Origin: an uncultured Bacilli bacterium
Lineage (GTDB): Bacteria > Bacillota_I > Bacilli_A > RF39 > UBA660
Assembly: GCA_934098525.1 (NCBI GenBank)
Contig: CAKONZ010000003.1
Location: 62,001-126,000 of the forward strand
Length of the DNA stretch: 64,000 nt
Reading direction: 5' to 3'
Made by a program: the position numbers and the translations under genes. The notes under the pieces were generated by a model that worked only from the letters and a program-made list of their open reading frames with translations, was not told where the DNA came from and did no database searches. Shown piece by piece: positions 27,480-35,505 of the stretch. The first letter of the stretch is position 1. Every line of letters starts with the position of its first letter.

Positions 27480-28433
27480 ATGGGTGCTAAGACTTTTAAA
27501 ACATTAAATGAACAAATCGATATAATGCGTAATAAAGGACTTGTTATTGACAATGAAAAGTACGCTAAGGAGGTTTTGCTTAGAGAAAATTATTTCTTTC
27601 TTAATGGTTATAGACATATTTTTTTGAAATCTGCTAATAATAAAGTTTTTATAGATGGAACAAAGTTTGAAGAGATGTATAGTTTGTTTTTATTTGATAG
27701 AAAACTAAGGAATATTTTATTTAAGAATATACTTATTATAGAAAATAATTTGAAGTCTATTATTTCTTATCAGTTATCAAAAAAATATGGTATAAAAGAA
27801 CACCAATATTTAAATCCTTCTAATTTTAATTATACTCATGAAAAAAAGAAGCAAGTTACAGATTTACTTGGAAAAATGAAAAGGCAGATACGTAATAATG
27901 CCACTCAACATTCTGCTACACAGCATTATGTTGAAAATTATGGCTATATTCCTTTGTGGGTTGCAGTTAAAGTTTTATCTTTTGGTATAGTTACGGAACT
28001 TTTTACCATATTAAAGAAGGAGGATCAATACGAAATTGTTGATTTTTATAATGTTGATATAAAAGATTTTATTAATTATACTGCTCTTTTATCTAATTAT
28101 AGAAATCTTTGTGCTCATGAAGATATAGTTTTTTCTAATAGGACACAAAAATATATAGATGATACAAAATATCATAGATTATTAAATATTAGTTTACTTG
28201 ATAATGAATATATATATGGAAGAAATGATTTGTTTGCTTTAATTATTATTTTAAAGTGTATGCTTAAAGATGATGAGTTTAAGGATTTAGCATTAGAGAT
28301 TAATGGAGCTTTGAATAATTTAGAATTTAATTTGAGAAGTATTCCTATAAATAAGGTTTTAGATTATATGGGATTTCCTGATAATTGGAAAGACTTGATA
28401 GATATAAGAAAAGAGGAGATTTTTAATGAATAA
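27480..28433 (+). CDS. Abi_2 family (AbiD/AbiF-like) HEPN protein
   Basis: 317 residues. The N-terminus (KTFKTLNEQIDIMRNKGLVI, then ENYFFLNGYRHIF) and the motif YRNLCAHED are typical of the Abi_2 abortive-infection family. R208-N-L-C-A-H213 is the Rx4H catalytic motif of HEPN ribonucleases. Members of this family act in phage defence, presumably by RNA cleavage; a Type VI-like RNA cleavage role is not shown here. AGGAG lies at 27468-27472. The last 8 nt overlap the htrA gene, an unusual partner. A TATAAT at 27450-27455 may be its -10. Confidence 0.85.
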   Translation: MGAKTFKTLNEQIDIMRNKGLVIDNEKYAKEVLLRENYFFLNGYRHIFLKSANNKVFIDGTKFEEMYSLFLFDRKLRNILFKNILIIENNLKSIISYQLSKKYGIKEHQYLNPSNFNYTHEKKKQVTDLLGKMKRQIRNNATQHSATQHYVENYGYIPLWVAVKVLSFGIVTELFTILKKEDQYEIVDFYNVDIKDFINYTALLSNYRNLCAHEDIVFSNRTQKYIDDTKYHRLLNISLLDNEYIYGRNDLFALIIILKCMLKDDEFKDLALEINGALNNLEFNLRSIPINKVLDYMGFPDNWKDLIDIRKEEIFNE

Positions 28434-29532
28434 AAACAATAATTTGATACTTTATATTTTAGTTTTTTTCTTAGGTGTTGGTTGCACTATAGGAGGAATA
28501 TATAATTTTAGAGGTGTTTTGTTTGGAGGAGGTTCTTCATCTAAGGGAGCTTGTTATACTTCTTGTGAAAATAAAGTAACAATTGATGATAAAGGTATTA
28601 GTTCTGCGGTTGATAAGGTTTATGATGCTGTAGTTATTGTTAAGAATTATCAAAATGATAAATTGTATTCTACTGGTACTGGTTTTATTTATAAAGTGGA
28701 TTCAAAAAATGGGTATTTGATTACAAATTATCATGTTATTAGTGGTGGTACTAAACTTGTTATTACTATGAGTGATGGTGAAGATGTTGATGCTAGTTTA
28801 GCTGGTGGTGATCAATATTTAGATATTGCAGTTTTGAAAATTGCTAAGGATAAAGTTAAAAAAATAGCTGAGTTTGGAAGTAGTGAAGATGCTAAACTCG
28901 GTGATACTGTGTTTACTATTGGAACTCCTATTGATACTCAATATAGTAATACTGTAACAAGAGGAGTGCTTTCTGGAAAAGATAGATTAGTTTCTGTTGC
29001 TGTTTCTAATAGTAATGTTGAAGATTATGTTATGAAGGTTTTACAAACAGATGCTTCTATTAATCCTGGTAATAGTGGAGGACCTTTATTAAATTCTAAT
29101 GGTGAAGTTATAGGTGTTAATTCTTTGAAATTGGTTGAAAATGAAGTTGAAGGAATGGGATTTGCTATTGCTATTGAAAATGTTGAGAAACATTTATCTG
29201 ATTTAGAGTTGGGTAAACAAATAGAAAGACCTTATTTAGGAATATCTATGTTAAATGTTGGAGATACTTATGCATTATATAATAGTGGTATTGTAGTTGA
29301 TTCTAAGATTACTAGTGGTGTTGTAGTTGTTGATGTTGCTTCGGCTTCATCAGTAGATAAGGTTTTGAAGAAAGGTGATATTATTACAAAAATTGATAAT
29401 GAAAAAGTTGATAATTTAGCATATTTAAGATATGAATTATATAAACATAATATTGGTGATAAAATTAAAATTACTTATATTAGAAATAATAAGGAATATA
29501 CTTCTGAAGTTACATTAAAGGCTAATAAATAG
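28426..29532 (+). CDS. HtrA/DegP-like serine protease with PDZ domain
   Basis: 368 residues. One N-terminal membrane anchor (about 7-27) is followed by a trypsin-like domain outside the cell. The catalytic triad is readable: His103 (TNYHVIS), Asp133 (YLDIAVL) and Ser217 (NPGNSGGP). A PDZ domain follows (about 265-360). It is an envelope quality-control protease of the HtrA family. A Cys pair (ACYTSC) follows the anchor. The start at 28426 has GAGGAG upstream and overlaps the abi gene, so translation is coupled. Confidence 0.92.
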   Translation: MNKNNNLILYILVFFLGVGCTIGGIYNFRGVLFGGGSSSKGACYTSCENKVTIDDKGISSAVDKVYDAVVIVKNYQNDKLYSTGTGFIYKVDSKNGYLITNYHVISGGTKLVITMSDGEDVDASLAGGDQYLDIAVLKIAKDKVKKIAEFGSSEDAKLGDTVFTIGTPIDTQYSNTVTRGVLSGKDRLVSVAVSNSNVEDYVMKVLQTDASINPGNSGGPLLNSNGEVIGVNSLKLVENEVEGMGFAIAIENVEKHLSDLELGKQIERPYLGISMLNVGDTYALYNSGIVVDSKITSGVVVVDVASASSVDKVLKKGDIITKIDNEKVDNLAYLRYELYKHNIGDKIKITYIRNNKEYTSEVTLKANK

Positions 29533-29538
29533 TTATTA

Positions 29539-29566
29539 TTGACAAAATTTATTTTAATGTTAAAAT
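29539..29566 (+). promoter_or_regulatory. Promoter of the aspS T-box operon
   Basis: TTGACA (29539-29544), 16-bp spacer, TAAAAT (29561-29566). A TATAAT at 29566-29571 is too far (21 bp) to be paired with the same -35. Confidence 0.6.
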
Positions 29567-29611
29567 ATAATTATATTATTTGTTTGAAGGAGTAATTATT
29601 TGATATTTTTT

Positions 29612-29765
29612 AGAGAGCTAATGTTGGTGAAAATTAGTAAGTAGATAATAATGAAGACATCAAACGCTAAATAATCGTATATCTGCGTTAAAGTGAAGAG
29701 TATAGAAAATCTATAAAATAAGGTGGTACCGCGAGTTTTTTCGCCCTTATGTTATGGATTTTTTT
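29612..29765 (+). promoter_or_regulatory. T-box leader, Asp specifier
   Basis: The T-box core AAGGTGGTACCGCG is at 29720-29733. Stem I begins with AGAGAGC (about 29612) and GGTGAAAA, and the specifier loop reads GAA-GAC-ATC, with GAC (Asp) at 29656-29658, matching the downstream aspS. A stem AACGC/GCGTT (about 29663-29695) fits stem III. The terminator alternative pairs TCTATAAAATAAGG (29710-29723) with CCTTATGTTATGGA (29745-29758), followed by seven T. Uncharged tRNA-Asp should stabilise the antiterminator. The tRNA-pairing bulge is TGGT, which pairs with the usual G discriminator of tRNA-Asp only by wobble. Confidence 0.92.
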
Positions 29766-29781
29766 ATTTAAAGGAGGATTT

Positions 29782-31533
29782 ATGAAAACTATTAATAATA
29801 CAGATTTAACAATTAAAAATGTAGGTGAAAATGTAACTTTATATGGTTGGGTTCAAAAGATTAGAAATTTGGGAGGTTTATTATTTATTGATTTAAGAGA
29901 TAGAAGTGGTATTATTCAATTAGCTATTAAACCTGATAATGATTATTATGATCTTGCTAATAGTTTGAAAAATGAGTATGTAATTAAAGTTAATGGAATA
30001 GTTGTTGAGAGGGAAAATAAGAATAGTAATATTGAAACAGGTGATATTGAGATTAATGTTTTGTCTATTGAACAAATAAATAAAAGTGCTGAGTTACCTT
30101 TTAGTATTTCTGATGATACTACCGCTTTGGAGGATACAAGACTAAAATATAGATATCTTGATTTAAGAAGAAAAAATATTCAAAGTAATTTAATTTTACG
30201 TCATAAGGTCAATATGATTGCAAGAAATTATTTATCTAGTTTAGGTTTTATCGAGATAGAAACTCCTATTTTGTGTAAGAGTACACCTGAGGGGGCTAGG
30301 GATTATTTGGTTCCTTCAAGAATGTTTAAGGGTAAGTTTTATGCTTTACCACAATCTCCACAAATATATAAACAATTACTTATGATAGGTGGAATGGAGA
30401 AGTATTTTCAAATAGCTAGATGTTTTAGAGATGAGGATTTAAGAGCTGATAGACAACCTGAATTTACACAAATTGATATCGAGATGAGCTTTGCTTCTGA
30501 AGAAGATATTTGGGGTGTTACTGAAGGTCTTATGGGCAAGATTTTTAAGGATTTAAAGAATGTTACATTAGATAAATTTCCTAGAGTACCTTATGTTGAG
30601 TGTATAGATAAGTATGGTAGTGATAAACCAGATACTCGCTTTGGCTGTGAGATTAATGATATAACAAGTATTTTTGGTAATACTTGCTTTACCATATTTA
30701 AAGATACAATAAATAATAATGGTATTATAAATGCAATTGTTATTAATAATAAGGCTGATAGTTTTTCTAGAAAAGATATTGATAAATTAGGAGAGTTTGT
30801 TAAAATATATGGTGCTAAAGCATTAGCATATTTGAAGTTTGATGATAATGAATTCTCAGGCTCAATTGCTAAGTTTTTAACTGAATCTGAAAAGCAGGAA
30901 CTTGTTGATAGGCTTGGTCTTTCTAATAATGATATAGTATTTGTTATTGCTGATAAGAAAAAGATTGTTAAACAAGCACTTGGTGCTCTTCGTTTGAAAC
31001 TTGGAAATGAGTTAAATTTAATTGATAAGTCTAAGTATAATTTTTTATGGGTTACTAATTTTCCAATGTTTGAGTATAGCGAAGAGGAACATAGATATGT
31101 AGCAGCTCATCATCCTTTTACTGCTCCGAATGAAGAAGATATTGATAAATTACTTACTGATAAAGAAAATTGTTATTCTAGAGCGTATGATTTAGTTCTT
31201 AATGGGTATGAATTGCTTAGTGGTTCGGTTCGTATTCATGATGAAGAAACACAAGCTAAAGTTTTTGAAGCTATTGGTATGACTTTAGAAGAAGCAAAGG
31301 ATAAATTTGGATTCTTTTTAGAGGCATTTAAATATGGGGCTCCTAATCATTGTGGTGTTGGTATTGGTTTAGAAAGACTTGTTATGATTTTGGCAGATAC
31401 TGATAATATAAGAGATGTAGTGGCTTTTCCTAAAACTGCAAGTGCTTCATGTTTAATGAGTGAATGTCCTAATGTTGTTAGTGATAAACAATTAAAAGAT
31501 TTAGGTATTGAAACAAAAAAAATTGGAAGTTAA
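29782..31533 (+). CDS. aspS: Aspartyl-tRNA synthetase, bacterial type
   Basis: 583 residues: an OB-fold anticodon domain (about 1-110), class II catalytic core with motif 2 FRDEDLRADRQPEFTQ and motif 3 GVGIGLERLVMIL, and the bacterial GAD insertion between. It charges tRNA-Asp. The ATG at 29782 has AAGGAGG at 29771-29777; an in-frame ATG at 29749 lies inside the T-box terminator and is rejected. Unlike many Bacilli, hisS is not upstream. The stop codon sits in the loop of a bidirectional terminator. Confidence 0.97.
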   Translation: MKTINNTDLTIKNVGENVTLYGWVQKIRNLGGLLFIDLRDRSGIIQLAIKPDNDYYDLANSLKNEYVIKVNGIVVERENKNSNIETGDIEINVLSIEQINKSAELPFSISDDTTALEDTRLKYRYLDLRRKNIQSNLILRHKVNMIARNYLSSLGFIEIETPILCKSTPEGARDYLVPSRMFKGKFYALPQSPQIYKQLLMIGGMEKYFQIARCFRDEDLRADRQPEFTQIDIEMSFASEEDIWGVTEGLMGKIFKDLKNVTLDKFPRVPYVECIDKYGSDKPDTRFGCEINDITSIFGNTCFTIFKDTINNNGIINAIVINNKADSFSRKDIDKLGEFVKIYGAKALAYLKFDDNEFSGSIAKFLTESEKQELVDRLGLSNNDIVFVIADKKKIVKQALGALRLKLGNELNLIDKSKYNFLWVTNFPMFEYSEEEHRYVAAHHPFTAPNEEDIDKLLTDKENCYSRAYDLVLNGYELLSGSVRIHDEETQAKVFEAIGMTLEEAKDKFGFFLEAFKYGAPNHCGVGIGLERLVMILADTDNIRDVVAFPKTASASCLMSECPNVVSDKQLKDLGIETKKIGS

Positions 31534-31545
31534 ATTCCAATTTTT
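31518..31545. terminator. Bidirectional terminator between aspS and the minus-strand sigma gene
   Basis: Perfect 11-bp stem AAAAATTGGAA (31518-31528) with TTCCAATTTTT (31535-31545), 6-nt loop. It gives a T run in both directions. The TAA of aspS (31531-31533) and the TAA of the opposing gene (31530-31532) both lie in the loop. Confidence 0.85.
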
Positions 31546-32906
31546 CTTTTTATTACTCTTTCAATAATAGATATTTTATTTAATTTTTCTAAGATCCTTT
31601 TTTCGATAAGTCTGATTCTTTCAGATGTTACGTTGAACATAAGACCTAGTTCGTTTAGTGTATATATTTTTTGAGTATTGTAAAGTTTTGAAATGGTTTC
31701 AATATTATTTAGTTTTAATTCTTTACAAAAATCTTCAAAAGTAATAAATTCATTAAATTTTAGACCAAATCTTGCACAAATAATGATTTTTTCTTTATTA
31801 TTTAGCGTTGATAAATATCTTTTAACATCATCTGTGTTTTCAAGTTCTTCTGCTATGTTGATTGTAGTATCTGGTATTTTATTATAATATATGTTTCCTT
31901 CTGTTTCAGTTTTGTTATTTTCTTTTGGTTTAATACTTTCATCAAGTGAACTTATTTTTATAAATTGGTTTGTTATTTTATTAGTTTTTATTTCAAAATT
32001 AACTTTTTTGTCTATTTCTTCATTACTTTTTATTTTGTTTCGTTTTTCATCTTTTAATTTTTCTATTAAGATAGATTCAGGTAGTTGTTTACTTGTTTGT
32101 AAATAGTATGCATCTTCTAGTTCTTTAATTTTATTGTTTATTTCTTGAGCATGAACTGGTATTCTTACTACACTTATTTGATTTTGTAGACCTCTTTTAA
32201 TACTTTGTTTTATCCACCATGTAGCGTATGTTGCAAATCTAAAACCGTATTCACCATTATAATAATTAATTGCTTTAATTAGTCCTAAATTTCCTTCTTC
32301 TATTAAATCTAATATTGATACTCTTGTGTTAATATAGCTTTTTGCTATTTTTACTACTAGTTTTAAATTTGCTTCTATAAATTTATTTCTATATGTTAAA
32401 TAATCAATTTGTATATCTAATTTTTTTAATAGGGTAGTGTTATTGGGATCAATATTTTTTAGCTGTTCTCTTTGTTTCTTTCTTTCACTTATATTGGTTG
32501 ATGTTTTATTAATTTCAAATCCTAATTGTAGTAATTCATTATTTAGGGTGTTATTATTTATATTTAGTTCTTCTTTTTCTTGTAATAGTTTTTGGATTTT
32601 TTTTGAATATAATATTTCTTCTTCTTTTGTTAATAATTTTATTTTAGATGCTTCTTTATAATATGTTAATAGTAGATTATTATAAATAGTTTTTTCATAT
32701 TCTGTTTCTATTTCATTTTCATTTTTTATATTAAAAAAGAATGCTATTTTTTTAATATTATCAAAATTTTTTTTGTTTTTTTCAATATATTTATCAAAGT
32801 ATTTATTTATTTTTTCTTTTCCGTATTTTGAAATTAATTTGTTGTAAAAGTTAATATCTATTTTTTCTAAGGTGTTTATGGTATTTTCAAATTCTTTGTA
32901 TTTCAT
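31530..32906 (-). CDS. Sigma-70 family factor 5 (separate from the array)
   Basis: 458 residues, longer than the array members. A Lys/Glu/Asn-rich helical N-terminus (about 1-170, coiled-coil-like near 90-160) precedes region 2 (NLKLVVKIAKSYINT, LIEEGNLGLIKAI, FRFATYATWWIKQSI) with the Trp pair kept, then RIPVHAQEI, a charged insertion (about 290-340), and region 4 ending VTSERIRLIEKRILEKL. In region 4.2 the -35-reading Arg is Ser and the Gln is Leu. Region 4 also holds an inserted stretch before the helix-turn-helix. It is an RpoD-like but non-standard factor; the target is unknown. GGGGG at the minus-strand Shine-Dalgarno position supports the start. Confidence 0.88.
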   Translation of the reverse strand: MKYKEFENTINTLEKIDINFYNKLISKYGKEKINKYFDKYIEKNKKNFDNIKKIAFFFNIKNENEIETEYEKTIYNNLLLTYYKEASKIKLLTKEEEILYSKKIQKLLQEKEELNINNNTLNNELLQLGFEINKTSTNISERKKQREQLKNIDPNNTTLLKKLDIQIDYLTYRNKFIEANLKLVVKIAKSYINTRVSILDLIEEGNLGLIKAINYYNGEYGFRFATYATWWIKQSIKRGLQNQISVVRIPVHAQEINNKIKELEDAYYLQTSKQLPESILIEKLKDEKRNKIKSNEEIDKKVNFEIKTNKITNQFIKISSLDESIKPKENNKTETEGNIYYNKIPDTTINIAEELENTDDVKRYLSTLNNKEKIIICARFGLKFNEFITFEDFCKELKLNNIETISKLYNTQKIYTLNELGLMFNVTSERIRLIEKRILEKLNKISIIERVIKRKIGI

Positions 32907-32936
32907 GTTTTTCCCCCGTTTGTTAAAAGCACTGAA

Positions 32937-32965
32937 ATTATATCATAAATTTTAGTATTAGTCAA
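32937..32965 (-). promoter_or_regulatory. Promoter of the minus-strand sigma gene
   Basis: Read on the minus strand: TTGACT (32965-32960), 17-bp spacer, TATAAT (32942-32937), about 30 nt before the start codon. Confidence 0.75.
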
Positions 32966-33023
32966 TTTTTGTTATTTTTCTTAGGTGTTATTTTGGTATA
33001 ATTATTTTAGGAGATGATTATAT

Positions 33024-33821
33024 ATGAAAACAGTTGTTATTACTGGTTCTTTTAGGGGATTAGGTTTTGAAATGGCTAAGGTTTTTAGAAAGAAAGATTT
33101 TAATGTTGTTATATGCGATGTTGCTGGTGATTTTTTAGATAGTAGTAAGAATGAGTTGTTGAAAGTAAGTGGTAATGGAGAGGTTCTTGCTTTGTTATGT
33201 GATGTTACTAAGAGTGCTGATATTGATAAACTTATATCTGATGTTTTGAAAAAGTTTGATAGTATTGATATTTGGGTTAATAATGCTGGTGTTAATCAAC
33301 CAAATAACGCTATATGGGAGCTTAATTATAGTGATGTTAATAAATTGATAGATATTGATTTAAAGGGCACTATATACGCCTCTATGGCTGTAATTAAACA
33401 TATGATAGAACAAGGTAGTGGGGCAATATATAATGTAGAAGGTCATGGTAGTAATGATAATGTTATTTTAGGTTTAAGTTTGTATGGTACTAGTAAAAGG
33501 GCAGTTACTTATTTTACAGAGGCTTTAGCTAAGGAAATAGAAATAAGAAAGTTACCTATTTTAATTGGTAAATTAAGTCCTGGAATAATGATTACTAATT
33601 TTATTCAACATGCTTTGGGAGATAGAAAAATAGAATTAGATGATAAGACTAAGAATATCTATAATATTCTTGGAGATTATCCTTCAGTAATAGCAGAATT
33701 TTTGGTAAATAATATGATTAATAATAAAAAAAATAATGTTAAGTTTAATTGGTTGACTAATAGGAGAGTTTTTGGTAAATTTATCAGTTCTTTATTTAAT
33801 AAAAGAAACTTTTTTGATTAG
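33024..33821 (+). CDS. Short-chain dehydrogenase/reductase (second SDR)
   Basis: 265 residues. TGSFRGLGFEMAK is the cofactor loop (a variant of TGxxxGxG), followed by NNAGVNQPN. In the catalytic region YGTSKRAV keeps YxxxK, while the usual preceding Ser lies in a GHGSNDN context. It is an NAD(P)-dependent oxidoreductase of unknown substrate. AGGAGATGAT precedes the ATG; TATAAT at 32997-33002 may be its -10. It stands alone, divergent from the sigma gene. Confidence 0.82.
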   Translation: MKTVVITGSFRGLGFEMAKVFRKKDFNVVICDVAGDFLDSSKNELLKVSGNGEVLALLCDVTKSADIDKLISDVLKKFDSIDIWVNNAGVNQPNNAIWELNYSDVNKLIDIDLKGTIYASMAVIKHMIEQGSGAIYNVEGHGSNDNVILGLSLYGTSKRAVTYFTEALAKEIEIRKLPILIGKLSPGIMITNFIQHALGDRKIELDDKTKNIYNILGDYPSVIAEFLVNNMINNKKNNVKFNWLTNRRVFGKFISSLFNKRNFFD

Positions 33822-33901
33822 GATATTATGTTTTTTAATTCTTAAAATATATACTTTTAATATTTTTTGATATAGAATATAATTATAAATAGGAGGATGT
33901 T

Positions 33902-34585
33902 ATGAAGAATATAAGAAATGTATTATGGGGAGTAATTTTGGTTGTAGTAGGAGTTATTATAGCATGTAATTCTTTAGGTTTGACTAATATTGATATTTTA
34001 TTTAAAGGATGGTGGACATTATTTATTATTGTTCCATGTTTTATTAATTTATTTAATGATAATGATAAAACTGGTAGTTTAATTGGAATATTAATAGGAG
34101 TAATGCTATTATTGGGAAGCAGAGGTATAATTAATTTTGATATGATATGGAAGTTAATATTACCAATTATTATTATAATTGTAGGTTTGTCATTGATATT
34201 TAAAGATTTATTCAATTCTGAAATATCAAAGAAGATTTCTAGTTTAAATAAGAATAATAATAATGAATCATGTTGTGCTACTTTTTCTGGACAAAAGTTA
34301 AATTTTGGTAATAAGAAATTTACTGGTGCTAATTTAGATGCTATATTTGGTGGTGTTGAATATGATTTGAGAGATGCAAAAATAACTAGTGATGTTGTTA
34401 TTAATACTTCTTCTATATTTGGTGGTATAGATATTTTTGTTCCTGATGATGTCAATGTAGAAGTTAGATCTACTTCTATGTTTGGAGGTGTTGATAATAA
34501 GAAAAAGGCTACTTCCTCAGAAGATAAAAAATATACAGTATATATTAATGCTTTTTGTATATTTGGTGGTGTTGATATAAAATGA
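33902..34585 (+). CDS. LiaF-like membrane protein (DUF5668 plus LiaF C-terminal domain)
   Basis: 227 residues. Four hydrophobic segments in the first 105 residues fit the DUF5668 N-domain. The C-terminal half is a beta domain with repeated FGGV/FGGI turns (LDAIFGGVEYDL, SSIFGGIDIFV, TSMFGGVDN, CIFGGVDIK), the hallmark of LiaF-type proteins. LiaF restrains the LiaSR envelope-stress system in Bacillus; no LiaSR genes are seen here. AGGAGGATG precedes the ATG. It overlaps the next gene by 4 nt. Confidence 0.85.
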   Translation: MKNIRNVLWGVILVVVGVIIACNSLGLTNIDILFKGWWTLFIIVPCFINLFNDNDKTGSLIGILIGVMLLLGSRGIINFDMIWKLILPIIIIIVGLSLIFKDLFNSEISKKISSLNKNNNNESCCATFSGQKLNFGNKKFTGANLDAIFGGVEYDLRDAKITSDVVINTSSIFGGIDIFVPDDVNVEVRSTSMFGGVDNKKKATSSEDKKYTVYINAFCIFGGVDIK

Positions 34586-35400
34586 CAAGTTTTCAAAGAG
34601 CAATAAAATATGTTTCTATATGTTTTGCCTTTTTTCTAGTATTTGTAATTATTACTTCTATATTTGGGGGAATTTACGCTGTATTTAGTATATTTGATAG
34701 TGGTAAGAGTGAACCTGAGTATGAGGTTGAAAATATTAGTTGTAGTCTTAATGGTGATATTAAATCTTTAGATATTGACACTAATGTTGTTGATTTGAAG
34801 TTATTAATTGGAGATTCTTTTGATGTAAAAACTAATAACAAAAATATAAATTGTAAACAGGATGGTAGTGTTTTAAAGATAAAGGAAAGTGGTAGTGGTG
34901 TTGTAAATTCTAAAAATAAAGTTTTAGAGGTTAGAATACCCAAAGATTATTTGTTTGAATATGTTGATATTGATTCTGATGTAGGAAAAATTTATGTAGA
35001 GAGTGTAAATTCTAAGATATTAAATTTTGATTTAGGAGCAGGAGATGCTAATATTGATTATATAAATTCTGGTGATGTTGATGTGGAGACTGGTGCTGGT
35101 AATTTTTATATTAATTCAGGAACTATTGGTAATTTAGAACTTGATCAAGGTGTTGGTAAAGTTTATGTTAATGCTTATTTAAGAGGAACAAGTAAGATAG
35201 AAGGCGGTGTAGGTAAACTTGATATTAATTTACTTGGAGGTAAAGATAATTATAGAATAGTTGTTGAAAAAGGTGTTGGTTCTATTAAAGTGGATGGCAA
35301 TGCTGTTGGTAATGAAAATATGATTGGTTCAGGAAATAGTAAGGTTAATATTGAGGGTGGAGTTGGAGAGATTAATATTAATTTTAAGAGTAATGATTGA
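34582..35400 (+). CDS. DUF4097-type beta-repeat protein with N-terminal membrane anchor
   Basis: 272 residues: one TM segment (about 11-35) followed by a beta-strand-rich domain with regular GVG/GAG turns (GVGKVYVNA, GVGKLDINL, GVGSIKVDG, GVGEININF), as in DUF4097/adhesin-like proteins that often partner LiaF- or PspC-like membrane proteins. The beta domain is probably outside the membrane. ATGA overlap (34582-34585) with the LiaF-like gene implies coupled translation and a joint role in envelope sensing (inference). Confidence 0.8.
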   Translation: MTSFQRAIKYVSICFAFFLVFVIITSIFGGIYAVFSIFDSGKSEPEYEVENISCSLNGDIKSLDIDTNVVDLKLLIGDSFDVKTNNKNINCKQDGSVLKIKESGSGVVNSKNKVLEVRIPKDYLFEYVDIDSDVGKIYVESVNSKILNFDLGAGDANIDYINSGDVDVETGAGNFYINSGTIGNLELDQGVGKVYVNAYLRGTSKIEGGVGKLDINLLGGKDNYRIVVEKGVGSIKVDGNAVGNENMIGSGNSKVNIEGGVGEININFKSND

Positions 35401-35416
35401 ATTGGTTAATGTTTTG

Positions 35417-35449
35417 AAATAGCAATAATGATTTTATTGCTATTTTTTT
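35417..35449 (+). terminator. Terminator of the LiaF-like/DUF4097 pair
   Basis: 12-bp stem AAATAGCAATAA (35417-35428) with TTATTGCTATTT (35434-35445), then T to 35449. Confidence 0.85.
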
Positions 35450-35463
35450 GTGATTTATTTATC

Positions 35464-35490
35464 ACTAAATGTTGTTTGATTCATACAATA
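35464..35490 (+). promoter_or_regulatory. SigK-like sporulation promoter of the amidase gene
   Basis: AC (35464-35465), 16 bp, CATACAATA (35482-35490). This fits the B. subtilis SigK consensus AC-N16-CATAnnnTA exactly, and CATACAAT also equals the SigE -10. No sigma-A -35 stands at the right distance. It is a short degenerate motif, so chance match is possible. Confidence 0.5.
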
Positions 35491-35505
35491 ATGTAGGTGA
35501 TAAAC

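Noticed and set aside
29566..29571. TATAAT as the -10 of the aspS promoter
   Set aside because: The only good -35 (29539-29544) would be 21 bp away; TAAAAT at 29561-29566 has a normal spacing.
33883..34596. 237-codon minus-strand frame with repeated TPPNIE peptides
   Set aside because: It lies opposite the LiaF-like gene; the repeats are the complement of its FGGV codons. No ribosome site or family match.
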